Part shown: positions 13,216 to 24,259 of the stretch, one piece after another | Position numbering within the stretch: the first letter of the stretch is position 1 | Layout: every line of letters begins with the position of its first letter | DNA from: Parelaphostrongylus tenuis | Lineage: Eukaryota > Nematoda > Chromadorea > Rhabditida > Metastrongylidae | Length of the DNA stretch: 64,000 nucleotides | Direction: 5' to 3' | Assembly: GCA_019055375.1 (NCBI GenBank) | Contig: JAHQIW010000449.1 | Location: 1-64,000 of the forward strand | Made by a program: the position numbers and the translations under genes | The notes under the pieces: model-generated | The model's database searches: none | The model's input: only the letters and a program-made list of their open reading frames with translations | What the model was told of the DNA's origin: nothing

Positions 13216-13330
13216 ATGGGAGCACCATGGCCGAGTACTTGTGATGCTCATCGTAAAGTGCGTGGGGCAGACCCCCCATCACTCTCCCGGTATCAACCAA
13301 CGAACGCCTTATGGAACGCCACGGCCAGGC
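13216..13330 (+). repeat. tRNA-Ser/Leu-like SINE copy
   Basis: Contains ATGGCCGAGT, the A-box of a class II tRNA, then TTGTGATGCTCATCG, a GACCCCCCATCACTC segment and GAACGCCTTATGGAACGCC. The same order of blocks recurs at 45013-45115 (minus) and 54171-54270 (plus). It cannot fold as an intact tRNA, so it is called a tRNA-derived repeat. Confidence 0.5.
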
Positions 13331-13917
13331 TATCCTCGAGATTTTCAAGGAGACGTGCCATCCACTATTCCACGACGCTCAAGAAGACGAAAAAAAAGAC
13401 TGAATGCTAGAGGTACTGAGATGCCTATAACAGAAAAAAAAAAAACAATGTGAAGACGAACCCATAAAGTGAAGTGAACAATTATCATTCAGATATGTTT
13501 TGGAGGGCCACTAATCCTTCATAAATCTTAGTCTTCTCAAAACTCTCTACATTGACGATGCTAAAACACATTAGCTGTATTCTAGCAAATCAGGTAAGAA
13601 CGTTTACATCAAGGCCGCTAAGCCGATGTACGGCATCGACGAAGGTAACGGCGAATATATGCTGTATGGACGACGGCGTAAGAGTCTGAGTAAGACGAAG
13701 TGGGGAAGTGAGAAAACGACTGAGGTATGCACGAAGAAAATGTGAACATTGCAGTTCCAAGTGGAGATACAAACTCGTTCCTACCTGACCTAAATGTAAC
13801 ATATCGTCGATTATAATTTTTACAACTGTTTTACAACTCAAGAGTCACAATGCACCATCGAGCCTGTCGCTCTGCCTTGCTCATTGCCAGCTCAACTGGG
13901 CTTCAAATGATACCAAG
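13331..13917. other. No supported gene
   Basis: Holds an 83-codon minus-strand ORF (13590-13841) with a higher GC content than its surroundings and no recognised motif. Possibly a fragment of an unidentified element. Confidence 0.3.
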
Positions 13918-14277
13918 AGAATTGAGTGGTAAGCAAAAAATCGACCTGAGACAGGAGTTGAACCCGCGTTTTAATGCACACCAAAGCGTGCTTTAACACT
14001 ACACACCGAGGCCACCGCTTACTCACCACTCATCCTTCATTATCTCTCTATCATAGTCATCAGCTACCAACCATTCACAGAATTGGTAGGGTAAGGAATA
14101 TCGCTCTATGAACTCAGCTGAGCTGACAACCACTGTACTTAAACAATTCCAAGATTCCTTGTTTTCTCTGCTTTTTTTTGCAAGAGGTTGCTTCGGTGGT
14201 TGTGGTGATAGCACGCATGCATGGTGTTGATGAAGCGTGGGTTCAACTCCCGTCTGTGGTCAATTTTTACCTTACCA
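13918..14277. repeat. Fold-back element made of two inverted tRNA-derived SINE-like arms
   Basis: The left arm starts GAGTGGTAAGCAAAAAATCG and reads, on the minus strand, GCGGGTTCAACTCC (a tRNA B-box) followed by GTCTCAGGTCGA. The right arm has GCGTGGGTTCAACTCCCGTC and ends TTACCTTACCAC on the plus strand. The arms face each other across about 220 bases. The same family gives fold-backs at 37755-38035 and 60005-60285. Confidence 0.6.
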
Positions 14278-14283
14278 CAAGTG

Positions 14284-14545
14284 ATGCCTTTTAGCGACTG
14301 CCGATGGATGAGAGCCATTACCGACTGGATTCCTCGGGGCATCAAGCGTTCTACAAGAAGACCACCAACCCGATTTCTTCACCAAAACTATGAAAGAACC
14401 GCATAATGCTCAGCGAATCCCTAAAGCGAGGAACTCCCACTAGGCTACTTTGAGCGCGCTAGGGAAAAATGGGAGTGTTGTTAGTTCCCGCTCAAGTCAT
14501 TCGACTATCAGCGGGACGACAGGTGACGCAGGTGAATTTCAGAAT
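14284..14545 (+). mobile_element. RTE 3' end fragment
   Basis: Plus-strand frames give RWMRAITDWIPRGIKR and RRPPTRF, the C-terminus of hookworm RTE protein, then a shifted ...WRPL-type end. The fragment closes with GGGACGACAGGTGACGCAGG, the element's typical 3' tail. It lies head-to-head against the longer RTE copy on the minus strand at 14605-16575, which lacks this very part, so an inversion or paired insertion is likely. Confidence 0.75.
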
Positions 14546-14604
14546 TTTTGGTGTTCTAACAGCTTTTTGCAGTGTTATGATGTTTTAGATAAGTCTAAGA
14601 GCAG

Positions 14605-16575
14605 GCTTACTTATTTTCGATATCCCGGCTTTTCGAGCGGCGTCTTTGATCTCCTATCTCTGACGTAGGTTTGAAATTCGAAGCTTTTCTTTTAGTTGCG
14701 AGATACGGGGTACTCCTAGCAATGACCATTCCACAACGCGCTCAATAATGCCAAATCGTCCTTCATCCTGCTTACGTAGCCGGTTTCCGATTTATACATT
14801 AGGGCAGGGATAATCAACGAGTTGCCAAGGTAAACGCAGAGTGATGTTCTTTGTCCTCTTTACTACATCGTCAATGCTCAAAATTTCCCAAGCCGCTTGT
14901 TTCCTCCTGCTTAACTCTGGAGCTAGGTTGTTCATTATGTTGATTTCACGACCTTGACAGACGTAACTGAAGCATTTGAAAATTTTCGTTTCTTTGAGCG
15001 TGAATGGGCATTCAAAACCGATCCATTGCTTATGAACATCGCTTTCACTAAATTTAGTTGAAGACCAATCTTTCGACGGGCGCTGCCGGAATCGGTTAAC
15101 AACCGCTCCGCTTGGCTGATGTTATGTGTTATGAGGACGATATCGTCAGCAAAGCGATGATGGTTTAATTGTCGATTGTCATTTTTCACTCCAACATCGT
15201 CCCAGTCTGATGTTCGCATGACGTTTTGGAGGGTGGCAGTGAGTAATTGGCAAACTTGTATCGCATTGTCGAACCCCTCCTCTTGCGTCAACGGTGATGT
15301 TGTTGCAGAATGGAGATATTTCGGTTGCGAAATCTTTATATAGCTCACTAAGGATCATTATCTGTCGGGTGGAGAAGCCCTGGTTATCCAAAGCCTCAAT
15401 AACCGCCTCTGTTTTCACTGAATCAAGGCTTTTTCAGAACGATGAATACGAGACAGAGCGGCATTTTGCACTCTAGTGAAACTTCAGTAAGTCTTGTAAT
15501 TGTGTGGATGTTGTCCATGGTGCTAAATCCTTTTCAGAGCCCTGTTTGTTCTCAAGGCTGCCCATTGTCTAGTGTTCTGACAATCTTGTTTTAGGATGAC
15601 TAGAGTAAAGAGTTCATAGACAACGGACAGCAAGCACAATGAGCGATAATTGCCTACGTCGTGAAGGTCTCCCTTTTTGAGCAGCAACATGATACTGTTG
15701 GTTTTCCACTGGATGAGAATCTTACAATCTAACAGGTAGCGAGTCAGGAGCCGGGCCAGAGTGTTGATGAAAACTTCCGATACGTTTTTCAGGTGCTCTA
15801 GCCTAATCCTGCTTGGACAGGGTGTTTATTCTGTTCTTCACTGACATACAGCACGACGGATATCGGAAGGGAGGACCAGTGGAACGGCAGATTCATCCTC
15901 GTTCAGTTTATTATGGCTGTGAGAGGACACGGCTAGCGAAAAGATCCAATTAGTTCTGTTGGATGATGTTTTCCATTGCCATTCTATAAACTGTAAGTGC
16001 CTCACCAGGGCATAGAAGTAAAATTACCTTAGTTCTTATAATTGTGTAGCTTCGCTGGGCTCTGCGAAAGCTCTTCCCAGGTTCTGCAGCTCCTCCCAAA
16101 TTTGCTGCTCGTCTCTCTTTGAGATCTTCCTCGATGCTTCTCTGCAGCATTTCGCAAGTTCGGACGTAAGTTTTCGGTTGCCTGTATCTCATGCGATTCC
16201 ACGTTGGCGTTTCAGCTCGAGTGCTTGCGGAGAAAAGCGACTCCTCCTTACTTTAAAACTCTCGACTTACATAGCGCTAACGTGAAGTTATTCAAGGAGC
16301 AGGTCGCATTCTTCGTCGATGCTGTCGGCAACGGTATACTCCGAAGAGCAGGCTAATACTTGAATGCCAGTTTATATTAGTTCTGGGACTTCGTTGTTTG
16401 AATTTAGCGGCTTTTCTCGTCTTTTCGCGAAGAAAGGGAACATTACGCGAAGGAGAAAATGGTGTGATGCCGTGTAGAACTCAGTAACAACAGCGATATC
16501 GGTCAGGCAAAACCTCCGATTTACTGTGATGTGGTCCATTTCGTTATGGTACTCTCCGTTGGGAGGTGTATTTTT
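14605..16575 (-). mobile_element. RTE-type non-LTR retrotransposon (endonuclease end to RT), decayed
   Basis: Minus-strand frames cover, in order: the end of the endonuclease domain (NGEYHNEMDHITVNRRFCLT at about 16500-16560); a linker (RYRQPKTYVRTCEMLQRSIE, 16130-16192); the RT core, including TEAVIEALDNQGFSTRQIM at about 15350-15415, GGVRQCDT, and FADDIVLITHN with the catalytic Asp pair at about 15130-15150; and a post-RT segment to about 14605. The reading frame is broken several times and the GGVRQGD motif reads GGVRQCD. The 5' part of the endonuclease and the 3' end are missing. It is non-functional and useful mainly as a marker of hookworm-type repeats. Confidence 0.88.
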
Positions 16576-16974
16576 GGTGACATCTCACTTTCCGCCTATC
16601 TCTGAATCTTTAGTGAAATTCTATAGAAGTTCTCAATTCTCCCGTCTCCCACTTGAGCTTCAACAAAGATTTTTTCTATATGTGGAAGACTAATGAGAAT
16701 ATCAAGACTTAACCATTGCGATTTGTGCTTTGTAGAAATCTGTTGCCGAAAATGTTTATTTGAGAAAAAATACTTCCCATTTTGTCGATCAATATTTTCA
16801 TTTACAAATTTATCTCGAACGTGCACTTGCAATTCCGTCGTATCATCGTTCACGAACATTTTATTTTTCTGAAAATGGAGATTTTATGTTCATCACAAAA
16901 TGAGAAGGCGGGGACCGATTTCTCACCGCGCCACTTGACGGATGGTGCATTCTTTAAGACCTTCTCTTTGTGTG
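16576..16974. other. No gene recognised
   Basis: AT-rich gap between the RTE copy and the upstream flank of gene copy B. Contains overlapping opposite-strand ORFs (16596-16859, 16782-17009) without motifs. Confidence 0.4.
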
Positions 16975-17261
16975 AATTTCCATGCAGATCATTGCCATTC
17001 AACATTTGACATACATTTATCTCATTAACCGATTCCTTTGTGCTTAGGGTAGAAAAATCTGTCAGAGAAAGTGCTCTAAGAGTTTTTCGTTTTGAATTAA
17101 GAGAGGTGGAAACCCTGAAGCTTTTTGAAAAGTTAAAGAGATGTCAAGTCGATATAACCTCATATAAGTGCTCAGTAGCAAATCTGTCATTCCTTTTTGA
17201 ATGAATACAAATGATGGATTTGCTTTCAGTCGAGATGTGCATTGACTTTTACAAGACAAAA
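16975..17261. repeat. Upstream flank of copy B, inverted duplicate of 616-905
   Basis: Aligns in inverse with the flank of copy A, including AAGCTTTTTGAAAAG / AAGCTTC and TTAACCGATTCCTTTGTGC. Shared upstream DNA shows that A and B arose by duplication of gene plus flank. A core promoter may be included but no element can be named. Confidence 0.7.
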
Positions 17262-18747
17262 ATGAATATGGCAAAATTTTCCACTGGTTTCTTGTTAATT
17301 TCGCTGGCATTCTCAGTGGTGTTTGGATGTGGAGTGCTGCCTGCAGGTCAAGGTAATGGCGGAACATTGTTATGGCACTACAAAATTTCACAGTTTCTAT
17401 AATAAACTTCATAAAATCTATTCAACATCAATATACGAAACATTTCATTAGTTCTTAACGATCTGTCGTCCAATCATTTTGATGAAAGAATTTAGTAGTT
17501 TCACAGATTGCAAACAGAAAAAAACATCTGAAAAAGAATATTCGAGACATAAAATCAAAAGATCACAGAGTAATCGTCAAAAATAGGGATTTGATTTTTG
17601 GCGTATTCATTACAAAATTGGCGAAATCCGTTACAGAGAGTAGTAGACCCTTCACCGTCACTGGTTTCACAACTTTGCCTGTTGCCATGGTCTATTCTAC
17701 CGCAACTAATGTCCAGACCACTTTCCCTGGTCATTGCGACTAGCGAGGCGGGAGCTGTGGGATTTGTACAACGACTTGTAATGCAAACGAGTGAGTTTTT
17801 GCACCTTTCAAAACTTCGAACCCTTTTTCTTTTTCGTAAGACGTAGAAGGCGTAGGAGGCGGAGGGAAACTTTTTGGCACTACCTCACGTTCTCAATTAT
17901 AGATGACTTGTAAAATCACATAACTTTATTGTGAACACTTTTACATAAGCTCTAATAACTAGTGTAGAATTTGTTCTTCAGATCTTTGATGTTCTCGAAC
18001 ACCATGGCGTAGTGCTTTTCTATCCGATGCTGTAATCTCAGCCATTTTGGGTCAATTCAACGTTGCGATCAGCTACAAACCATTCATTTGTGAGATGGCT
18101 GGTGGACCAGACCAGATGTGTGGGTCTTCAATATTTGAAAAGTTTAAAACATTGCAAACAGAAGTCTATCAGGTATCAAAAAGCTAGAAATATTTTCATT
18201 AATCTTCAATTAAATAATAACCATGCCTGGACAGGCGTTGGAAAATGTCCCAGAATCTAGGAAAACTATCATAATTGTAGCGAATAAATGAGTTTAGTAG
18301 GAAGGGTATCAAAGAATAGGAGGAAAATCATTGCGCAAAAAACTACTCATAACCTTTCTCCACTTTCCTGCTGTAATAAAACTTATGTTTCTATGCCTTA
18401 GCGTTTCTTGCAGTGGATAAGAAAACTGCATGCATTATTGTGGACAGCACAGTGACGGGAATTTGCACTACTTCGGAGAACGTGAAGTGTAATGAAGGTC
18501 AGATGGTGACAATAACGCCCATTAACGCCACAATCTCAGGAAATCTCACGGTTTAAGCTTTTATTCTTAGTCAGATTTTTTCCTGTATGACAACGAAAGC
18601 TTGGCACAGACAACGAATCTCATCATGGGCGAATTGGTCGAAGGGCGAGTGTGGCAAAGTGTAGTGGACAGAGCGGTTCGAATGTTGGCATCAGGTCCAT
18701 TCGTGGTCGCACTTCTTTTCTGCAGTTGCGACTGCGGGTGGAACTAA
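17262..18747 (+). pseudogene. Secreted-protein family, copy B (five exons, several frameshifts)
   Basis: Exons: 1, 17262-17352 (MNMAKFSTGFLLISLAFSVV, a clean signal peptide, then GCGVLPAGQ); 2, 17637-17789 (PFTVTGFT, LPVAMVYSTATNVQTTFPG, then in a shifted frame ATSEAGAVGFVQRLVMQT); 3, 17982-18101 (FDVLE, then shifted SDAVISAILGQFNVAISYKP); 4, 18414-18550 (DKKTACIIVDSTVTGIC ... TISGNLT, fully open, 45 codons); 5, 18610-18747 (TTNLIM, then shifted RAVRMLASGPF). Introns are 50-310 bases with GT-AG ends. Relative to copy C, exon 2 has one extra base, exon 3 lacks one, and exon 5 has several changes. The exon 2 donor is displaced by one base (ACGA before GTGAGT). The protein would be secreted; its function is unknown. 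It is either a recent pseudogene or an active copy with assembly indels; cDNA would decide. Confidence 0.8.
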
Positions 18748-19109
18748 ATTTGATCTGTGGTCTTTTTAGCCAGCTATTTTTATTCAATCGATATTTGTCG
18801 TAGTAATTGCAGCAGTAATAAACTAGCAAATCACATGGGCAATGATTCGTCAAAATGGTGCAGTAGATTATATCAAAATGGACAGTGTGGTGAATCTAAA
18901 TCTCGTGCCTTCCATTCAAAGTGACTTGAGAAATTTGCTAGGAAAAAGCCACACGGACAGCTACGCTTGGAGTTTCAAAAAGTGTTGCGTCAATACTGAT
19001 TATAAATAAACTGGTTTTCAGAACGATTACGCGATTGAAAATATTAACAAATTCGAAATAAATGGCTGGATCACAATTTTCTTCAATGAGGTCGCCGACA
19101 ACCAAATCA
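18748..19109. other. No gene recognised
   Basis: AT-rich, with 70-120 codon ORFs on both strands around 18938-19424 that overlap each other and show no domain. Confidence 0.4.
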
Positions 19110-19250
19110 GCCAACACCTTCACTATTTCAGCAGAAAAAATCGCCAAACCCATATTTCAAACGCATCTAGCACAAAACAACCTTTCGCATATTCACGCTT
19201 TTCATGATTCTTCTAGCGAGATGTCCAAGTGGAAACCATTCATATATATG
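19110..19250 (-). mobile_element. Penelope-like element 3' region fragment
   Basis: AGAAAAAATCGCCAAACCCA, then ATTTCA and CCAAGTGGAAACC, follows the same block order as 33040-33145 and 56360-56465, which lie downstream of GIY-YIG ORF ends. No coding part survives here. Confidence 0.45.
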
Positions 19251-20649
19251 CATGTATTGCCAATCCACCTCTACATCAAAATAACACCCTTGCGCACTGT
19301 TTGTGTCATATCACTTGTTATAACAACAAATTCCTCTGGCCCTCCCTGTAAAAAAGTGCTCGAAGAAAGAGTAACTTTATGCTCAGTAGTTGGAGGTCCG
19401 CCTCTGGAGAAGAATAGTAGCTGAGTCAGTGTTAATTGACAACTTCACTAGGTTAAATTCTACACCTACTTTGCTGGAGAAGGCTTCTATGAGCTTTTGA
19501 GTTATTAGTTGAAAAAACGGTCTGGAAAACGTTTACAAACACCGCTAATGAATTAACGAGGGTCAATAAGGCAGATGGTGAGCCAAGAAAGGCAAGATGT
19601 AGTATGTTTGAAAGCACAGTTCTTTCTAACGGGGCGCTCTCGTATCAGAACTTAGTTCAAGATTTTAACCATCCCAACCCATTCCTGAAGTGTAGGACCG
19701 CAGTGCGATTTATGCGAACATGAGAAAAAAAAACCAGTATCAACAAGAAGTAGGGCACTACCATTGCTCTTCATTTTCTAATCGCGCTGTAGATAGTAAG
19801 ACTTCAACATTTTAGCAAGTTCTCTGATATTTGCGGACGGGCTTACAAGTCGTTAATGACCGTTGCTTGGATTTATTTTGCTTGAACATAGCCGACTAAA
19901 AATATGGAATGCCAGAGCATCGAGAGATTTATGATGTTAAAAAATCGTCAGCCTGTCTGTTAGTAACATGGCGGAGTGGTTACAGCAATTCCTTGTCAGT
20001 TCAGATATTGAGCTAAACACAGAAATATCTTCAAAATGTTCCCTTCATCACCTCCCACTAAAAAAAAAGTTACAAAGCAATATCGCAAATTATACAGTGA
20101 ATGTGTCAAAGTGGCAAAGGTGTCAATGTATCACTTCTAAGAGATACTTATATGAGAGTAATTATAGTATGTGGTGTAAGCGTGGAAAGAGCGCACATGA
20201 ATAAATTTGTAGAATGACTTTCAAGAAAAATACATATTCCTCAACAATATCTCACGCGCTATTTTGCTATACAATGTTTATTCACCAGTAGGAAGATTGT
20301 ACAATTGACCCTGAACAGCTACAATTTATTCTAAAAATTAGCAGTGGTGAACAGTCTACAACAGTTTTGCAAAGAGAATGTACTCCTTATCACCAAAAGT
20401 TAGTACGTACACATTCAATAATTTGTACTCCATTATCTACAAAAATACATATCATGAAGATCATACTATAAAGGCGCAATCTTTGAGTCCTATTCAAAGC
20501 GTTTAGGACCACAGCCAGATGTAGCATTTCATCCTTTGCCAACTTACTATAGCACTAAACATAGAGTCTTGATCTTGCTCGACGTGGTTTAGGTGAATTA
20601 GAGAACGCATTCACTGAATACCATTGCACTAATCGTTTTTCTTCTTCTC
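19251..20649. other. No gene recognised
   Basis: AT-rich. One 78-codon plus ORF (19968-20204) without motifs. Nothing else supported. Confidence 0.4.
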
Positions 20650-20785
20650 CAGTTCGTTTACATTGGTCTTTCAGCTGGGAGAACCCGATGGAGTCTTTTC
20701 ACGCTAGGGAAAAGCGAAAGTTTCACTGGCCCTCGCTTAGTCATTCGACGTTAAAGCGACGACAGGTGTTACGGTAGATGGCAGT
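20650..20785 (+). mobile_element. RTE 3' tail fragment
   Basis: Ends AAGCGACGACAGGTG, the RTE tail, preceded by a decayed C-terminal coding region (GCTAGGGAAAAGCGAAAG corresponds to the ARDR-KW part of better copies). Same orientation as 14284-14545 and 53836-54115. Confidence 0.55.
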
Positions 20786-21699
20786 CTACATATAACGCTG
20801 CGATCTACTTGTGTTCACATAATTTTGATGAAACCTATTACAAAAGCAGTAGTCCAAATTGGTTACTTAGGGCAACATCGCAATGAAAAACAAGAAGAAT
20901 ACTGTAACGAAACTACTCGTCACTCATCAATTCAAATAAGACAACATGAAACTGACTACTACACAGAGCTGCTTATTAAACCTCAATGACTGGTCGTAAA
21001 AGCCCGTAACAGAGCCTACGATTGTACAACGCTGATGATGATTCAGATTTGTTATTTGCGAAATAGCATAAATCAGAACTTTTCATGCTGCCATGTCAAC
21101 GAATTCTCACCAATATTATGAAGTGAGTATACCGGAAGAAATGTCTCCGAGAACAATTGTCACGTCATTAGAGATGTAGCCGTTAGCATAGAGCCCCTTA
21201 GAATCTGAAATCTAATATACCGTATGCTGCATTGCATTTATGAATTGGGTAACTATTGCCATGGCCGTCTATTGACGAAAATGTCGGAATCGAATCAAAT
21301 GTTACATTTTTTCTTGCGAGCTCGTTATAATTTATGACGCTTTATTTCGGGCACATATTATTTGGAGCACTTGGAGAGCCTAGAATACTGAAAGGCCGTC
21401 ATTGACTTATTTCACAAAATCTAGGCCTCGCATTTTCCAGATGCCTTCATAGAACATCTAAAGAAGATGAACCAACTGAGCAGTCTTGTAACTGCTACAG
21501 GAGCCGAACTGAGACTTCATCATACGAAAAGTAAGTAAATAAAATCTTCGTATTGCACATGCTTAGAATTTTTCAAAAATTTTGGAGCGTTGCAAGGCAA
21601 TAATTCAAAAGTTCGTTCCAAATGAATTTCGAAATTAATAAATGATACCTGTAAATCGAGAGAACTCATCTCGATTACTGACGCGATGTTGGTAGAGTA
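20786..21699. other. No gene recognised
   Basis: No supported exon, RNA gene or transposon protein seen. Confidence 0.4.
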
Positions 21700-22130
21700 G
21701 CAGCTGTAATAGTTCGGCTGAAGTTGTGGTTGCCCGCCTTCTTCAGAGCCTGGACGTTTGTAGAATAAGACTATTTGAATGATTCGGAGGATCATTTTTA
21801 TACGTCCTAGGTTAGGCAGAAAGATCAAACGAAGAAAGGGCACGAGATCTCGCGTGATGGTGACCCATTCGTCCATCCTGTTTATTTTACGGTTTGGCTT
21901 TTATCCAGAATTCCCCTAAGAATTTGCGTTATTCAAGCTTATGATTTCTGCGCATGATAGTGAAATCACATCATAACCATTATCGCTGCGTCTTTGTGCC
22001 TCTGGTAACCTTAACGATTTGCTTTTATCGATTCAGACTCACTATTAGATGTGCTTTTATGCGGATAAAAGTGTTCTACCCGTTTAGCCTACATATTCTT
22101 CCCGCATGTCTTATACGTTAGCGAACAAAT
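21700..22130 (-). mobile_element. Penelope-like element, GIY-YIG C-terminus, decayed
   Basis: Minus-strand frames give a degraded GIY-YIG region (TYKTCGKN near 22110, with EHFY), then HKLE-RKFLGEFWIKAKP and KINRMDEWVTITRDLVPF followed by LRLIF. These match the end of the Penelope-type protein, where an endonuclease of the GIY-YIG family is fused after the reverse transcriptase. The part FWIKAKP-KINR is the conserved helix before the C-terminus. Stops interrupt it. About 30 bases after the coding remnant lies a relic hammerhead motif (21702-21750). The RT domain is absent, so the copy is 5'-truncated, the usual state for such insertions. Confidence 0.75.
21702..21750 (-). ncRNA. Relic hammerhead ribozyme of Penelope-like type
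   Basis: Minus strand: GGCT, CTGAAGA, A, then GGC...GCC with a loop swollen to about 17 bases, then GAACTATTAC in place of GAAACGTC, then AGCT. Stem I (GGCT/AGCT) and the first core box survive; the second core box is damaged. Not expected to cleave. Confidence 0.45.
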
Positions 22131-22617
22131 GTACGCACGACCTCATAAATCCCCTACCTTTCGTTAGTGCAGATTATAGAGTTCTTTGCGTTGTACAGTC
22201 GATCGCAAAGTCTATTGAAGATCAGCTGATAGCGCAGGGTGAGGATGCAAGTTAATAATTACTACAGAATTTTCAACACTTTCCGTTATCCGCGTCCTCA
22301 TTCGACTCCTTGCGAAAAAACGTAGATTCTTAGTGATTTTCGAAGTTTGCGTAGTCATTCAATAACGATAATCAAAAGAATTTGATTAATGTATTCCGCT
22401 CTGAAACGGCTTCATTATTGATCGATAACATACCTACTTGGATACTTTAACGGTCCGTCTTCACGATTTGTGCGGACCCCCAGCACACTTCATTCGTCTG
22501 CCTCCTACATGCGAGTGTTCATCGAGCATGGCCACTGCCTAGTTCATACAGTGATCTGTGAATTCGGGTACGAATATAGCTTGATGCGAATACAGATGTG
22601 ATTACAGCTGATTGACT

Positions 22618-22975
22618 CTTTAACGAACACGTTCGCCCAACGTGTGGGTGGTCGTCCTCGAGGGTCGGATATACTCTCGCAGCGTCCATTCCACAGTTCT
22701 TTCGCCCATCTGTCGTCTGACCTTCTTCTTATGTGACCCGTCCATCGTGTTGTCCTGCAGTTGCATAGACTTGTGGATCACGAAGATGGGATAGACCTCG
22801 AAGATTGAACGACGCAAGCCGGCCAGATGTTGTGTGCGCCGACTAAAGTTCAGAAGACATCAATCAGGCGCTCTAAGAATTGTTCGTGGTAGTCTTGACG
22901 TGGCCGAAGTATCAGCCCACTTCTCCGCTGCATAGCCCTACTGCTTTATAACGGCAAAGATAGAATTATGCTTAT
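22618..22975 (-). mobile_element. Second non-LTR retrotransposon lineage, C-terminal fragment
   Basis: Minus-strand frames give YAAEKWADTSATSRLPRT, then RRTQHLAGLRRSIFEVYPI, then SDDRWAKEL and RGRPPTRWANVF. This is the region after the RT domain of RTE-like elements, but the linker differs from the RTE copies elsewhere in the window. At least two frameshifts are needed. Only this part is preserved. Confidence 0.65.
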
Positions 22976-23830
22976 CATTCAAACATTTCTCGCTCACCAA
23001 GGCTTTTCTTCTAAACTTCTGGCATGCGTGCAATAGTTTAAATCTCGCTGATTCCAACGATATTTTGGTTTTTGAAAAGAATTTCTTGCTACGCTATAAC
23101 AGTCAAAACAAGGCTGGGTTTCGCAAATTTGGCAATGGAAAAACCATGGCGCCGCGGCTTTGCTGCGAAAGCCCTATCCACATAACGGCAAGGCATGGTG
23201 GTTTGGTGTCGATTCCGCGCTGAGTAAAACTTAACATTCCTTGGCCACAACATTACATTAAGAAGACCTTTTTGAAAGCCTGGCACAGTGCTGGGATTGA
23301 CAAGATTTAAACATTTAATGATTGCTAAAAATCTAAAGGTAGAGCCTCAAAAAGCGAGAAATATTTGAATTTGCAGTAAAGTGCACCATTGAATTCGCTG
23401 AGATCTGAGCTATGAGATAGTATCAAAAATTGCTAAAAAGGCGACAGGCACGTTTTTCTCAAGGAATCGAAAGAGGGTGCAGATGATGAAAATGATCCAA
23501 CGTTGCGAATTTAACCTTCTACTGGCTGTTACAGCGCATTGAATAGTCCGTTCCAAAAACCAAGCACATCATTAAATCCTTGAGATTTCATTGTTCTATT
23601 AGTTATTGAAAGTCTGAAGATGTAGCTTTATTTGGCGGCAAATGTTCGAATAAGAAGTGAGATTTGTTTACTGTCTCAGGACAATGATAGAGCTATATTG
23701 AAAATAAAATGCATCATTGAAATTCTCTTGATTTGAGCTATCGAGTGGTTAGTGACGTAAAATTTGTCGAAGAATCAAGGCGAAAGAGGTAGATGAGGCT
23801 GGAAAAATCCATTGAAAAAGGTTAACCCGT
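22976..23830. repeat. Diverged tandem repeat, unit about 150 bases
   Basis: Repeated signatures: CTATAACAGTCAAAACAAGG (23095), CTGTTACAGCGCATTGAATAG (split around 23525-23545) and GATTTGAGCTATCGAG (23730). The same motifs recur at 26.7-27.4, 28.5-29.3, 30.8-31.3 and 34.4-35.0 kb. Non-coding satellite-like repeat. Confidence 0.5.
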
Positions 23831-24259
23831 ATCTTGAGCCGTTAGTTGGTCAATAACTTCTCTGACAGGCCCATGAGCGGCCCAAGCTGCTCACCTTCTT
23901 CTGTGAAGTTCCTCCTTCATGTTACTCTACATATTCAGTCTACAATTGAGGTGCACGTAGGAGAAGATCTCCGTAATCGGAGAAACCATCGAGTTTGATA
24001 CGTACAAATCAGAAAATTGTGGTACCCTAATATTTCCCTTATGTAATCATCTTTCACAAATTTGGGACATTCTTCTGCCTTCTTCTCCACGCAGTATTAT
24101 TACTGCAAGACAATCTGCAACCTCATAGACTGACCCTCTTTATATCTCAGTCTGAGTTATAAGAATATCATAAGAGCACTCTTTCTTTGGATGAAATTTG
24201 CACGAGGTTGGTACACGTCTAATTAAATACAATAGCTGACATTTCGATTTTTCCTTCGT
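23831..24259. other. No gene recognised
   Basis: AT-rich gap; nothing supported. Confidence 0.4.

Noticed and set aside
17062..17412. 116-codon minus-strand ORF
   Set aside because: It is antisense to exon 1 and upstream flank of gene copy B, whose splice-bounded plus-strand exon aligns with three other copies.
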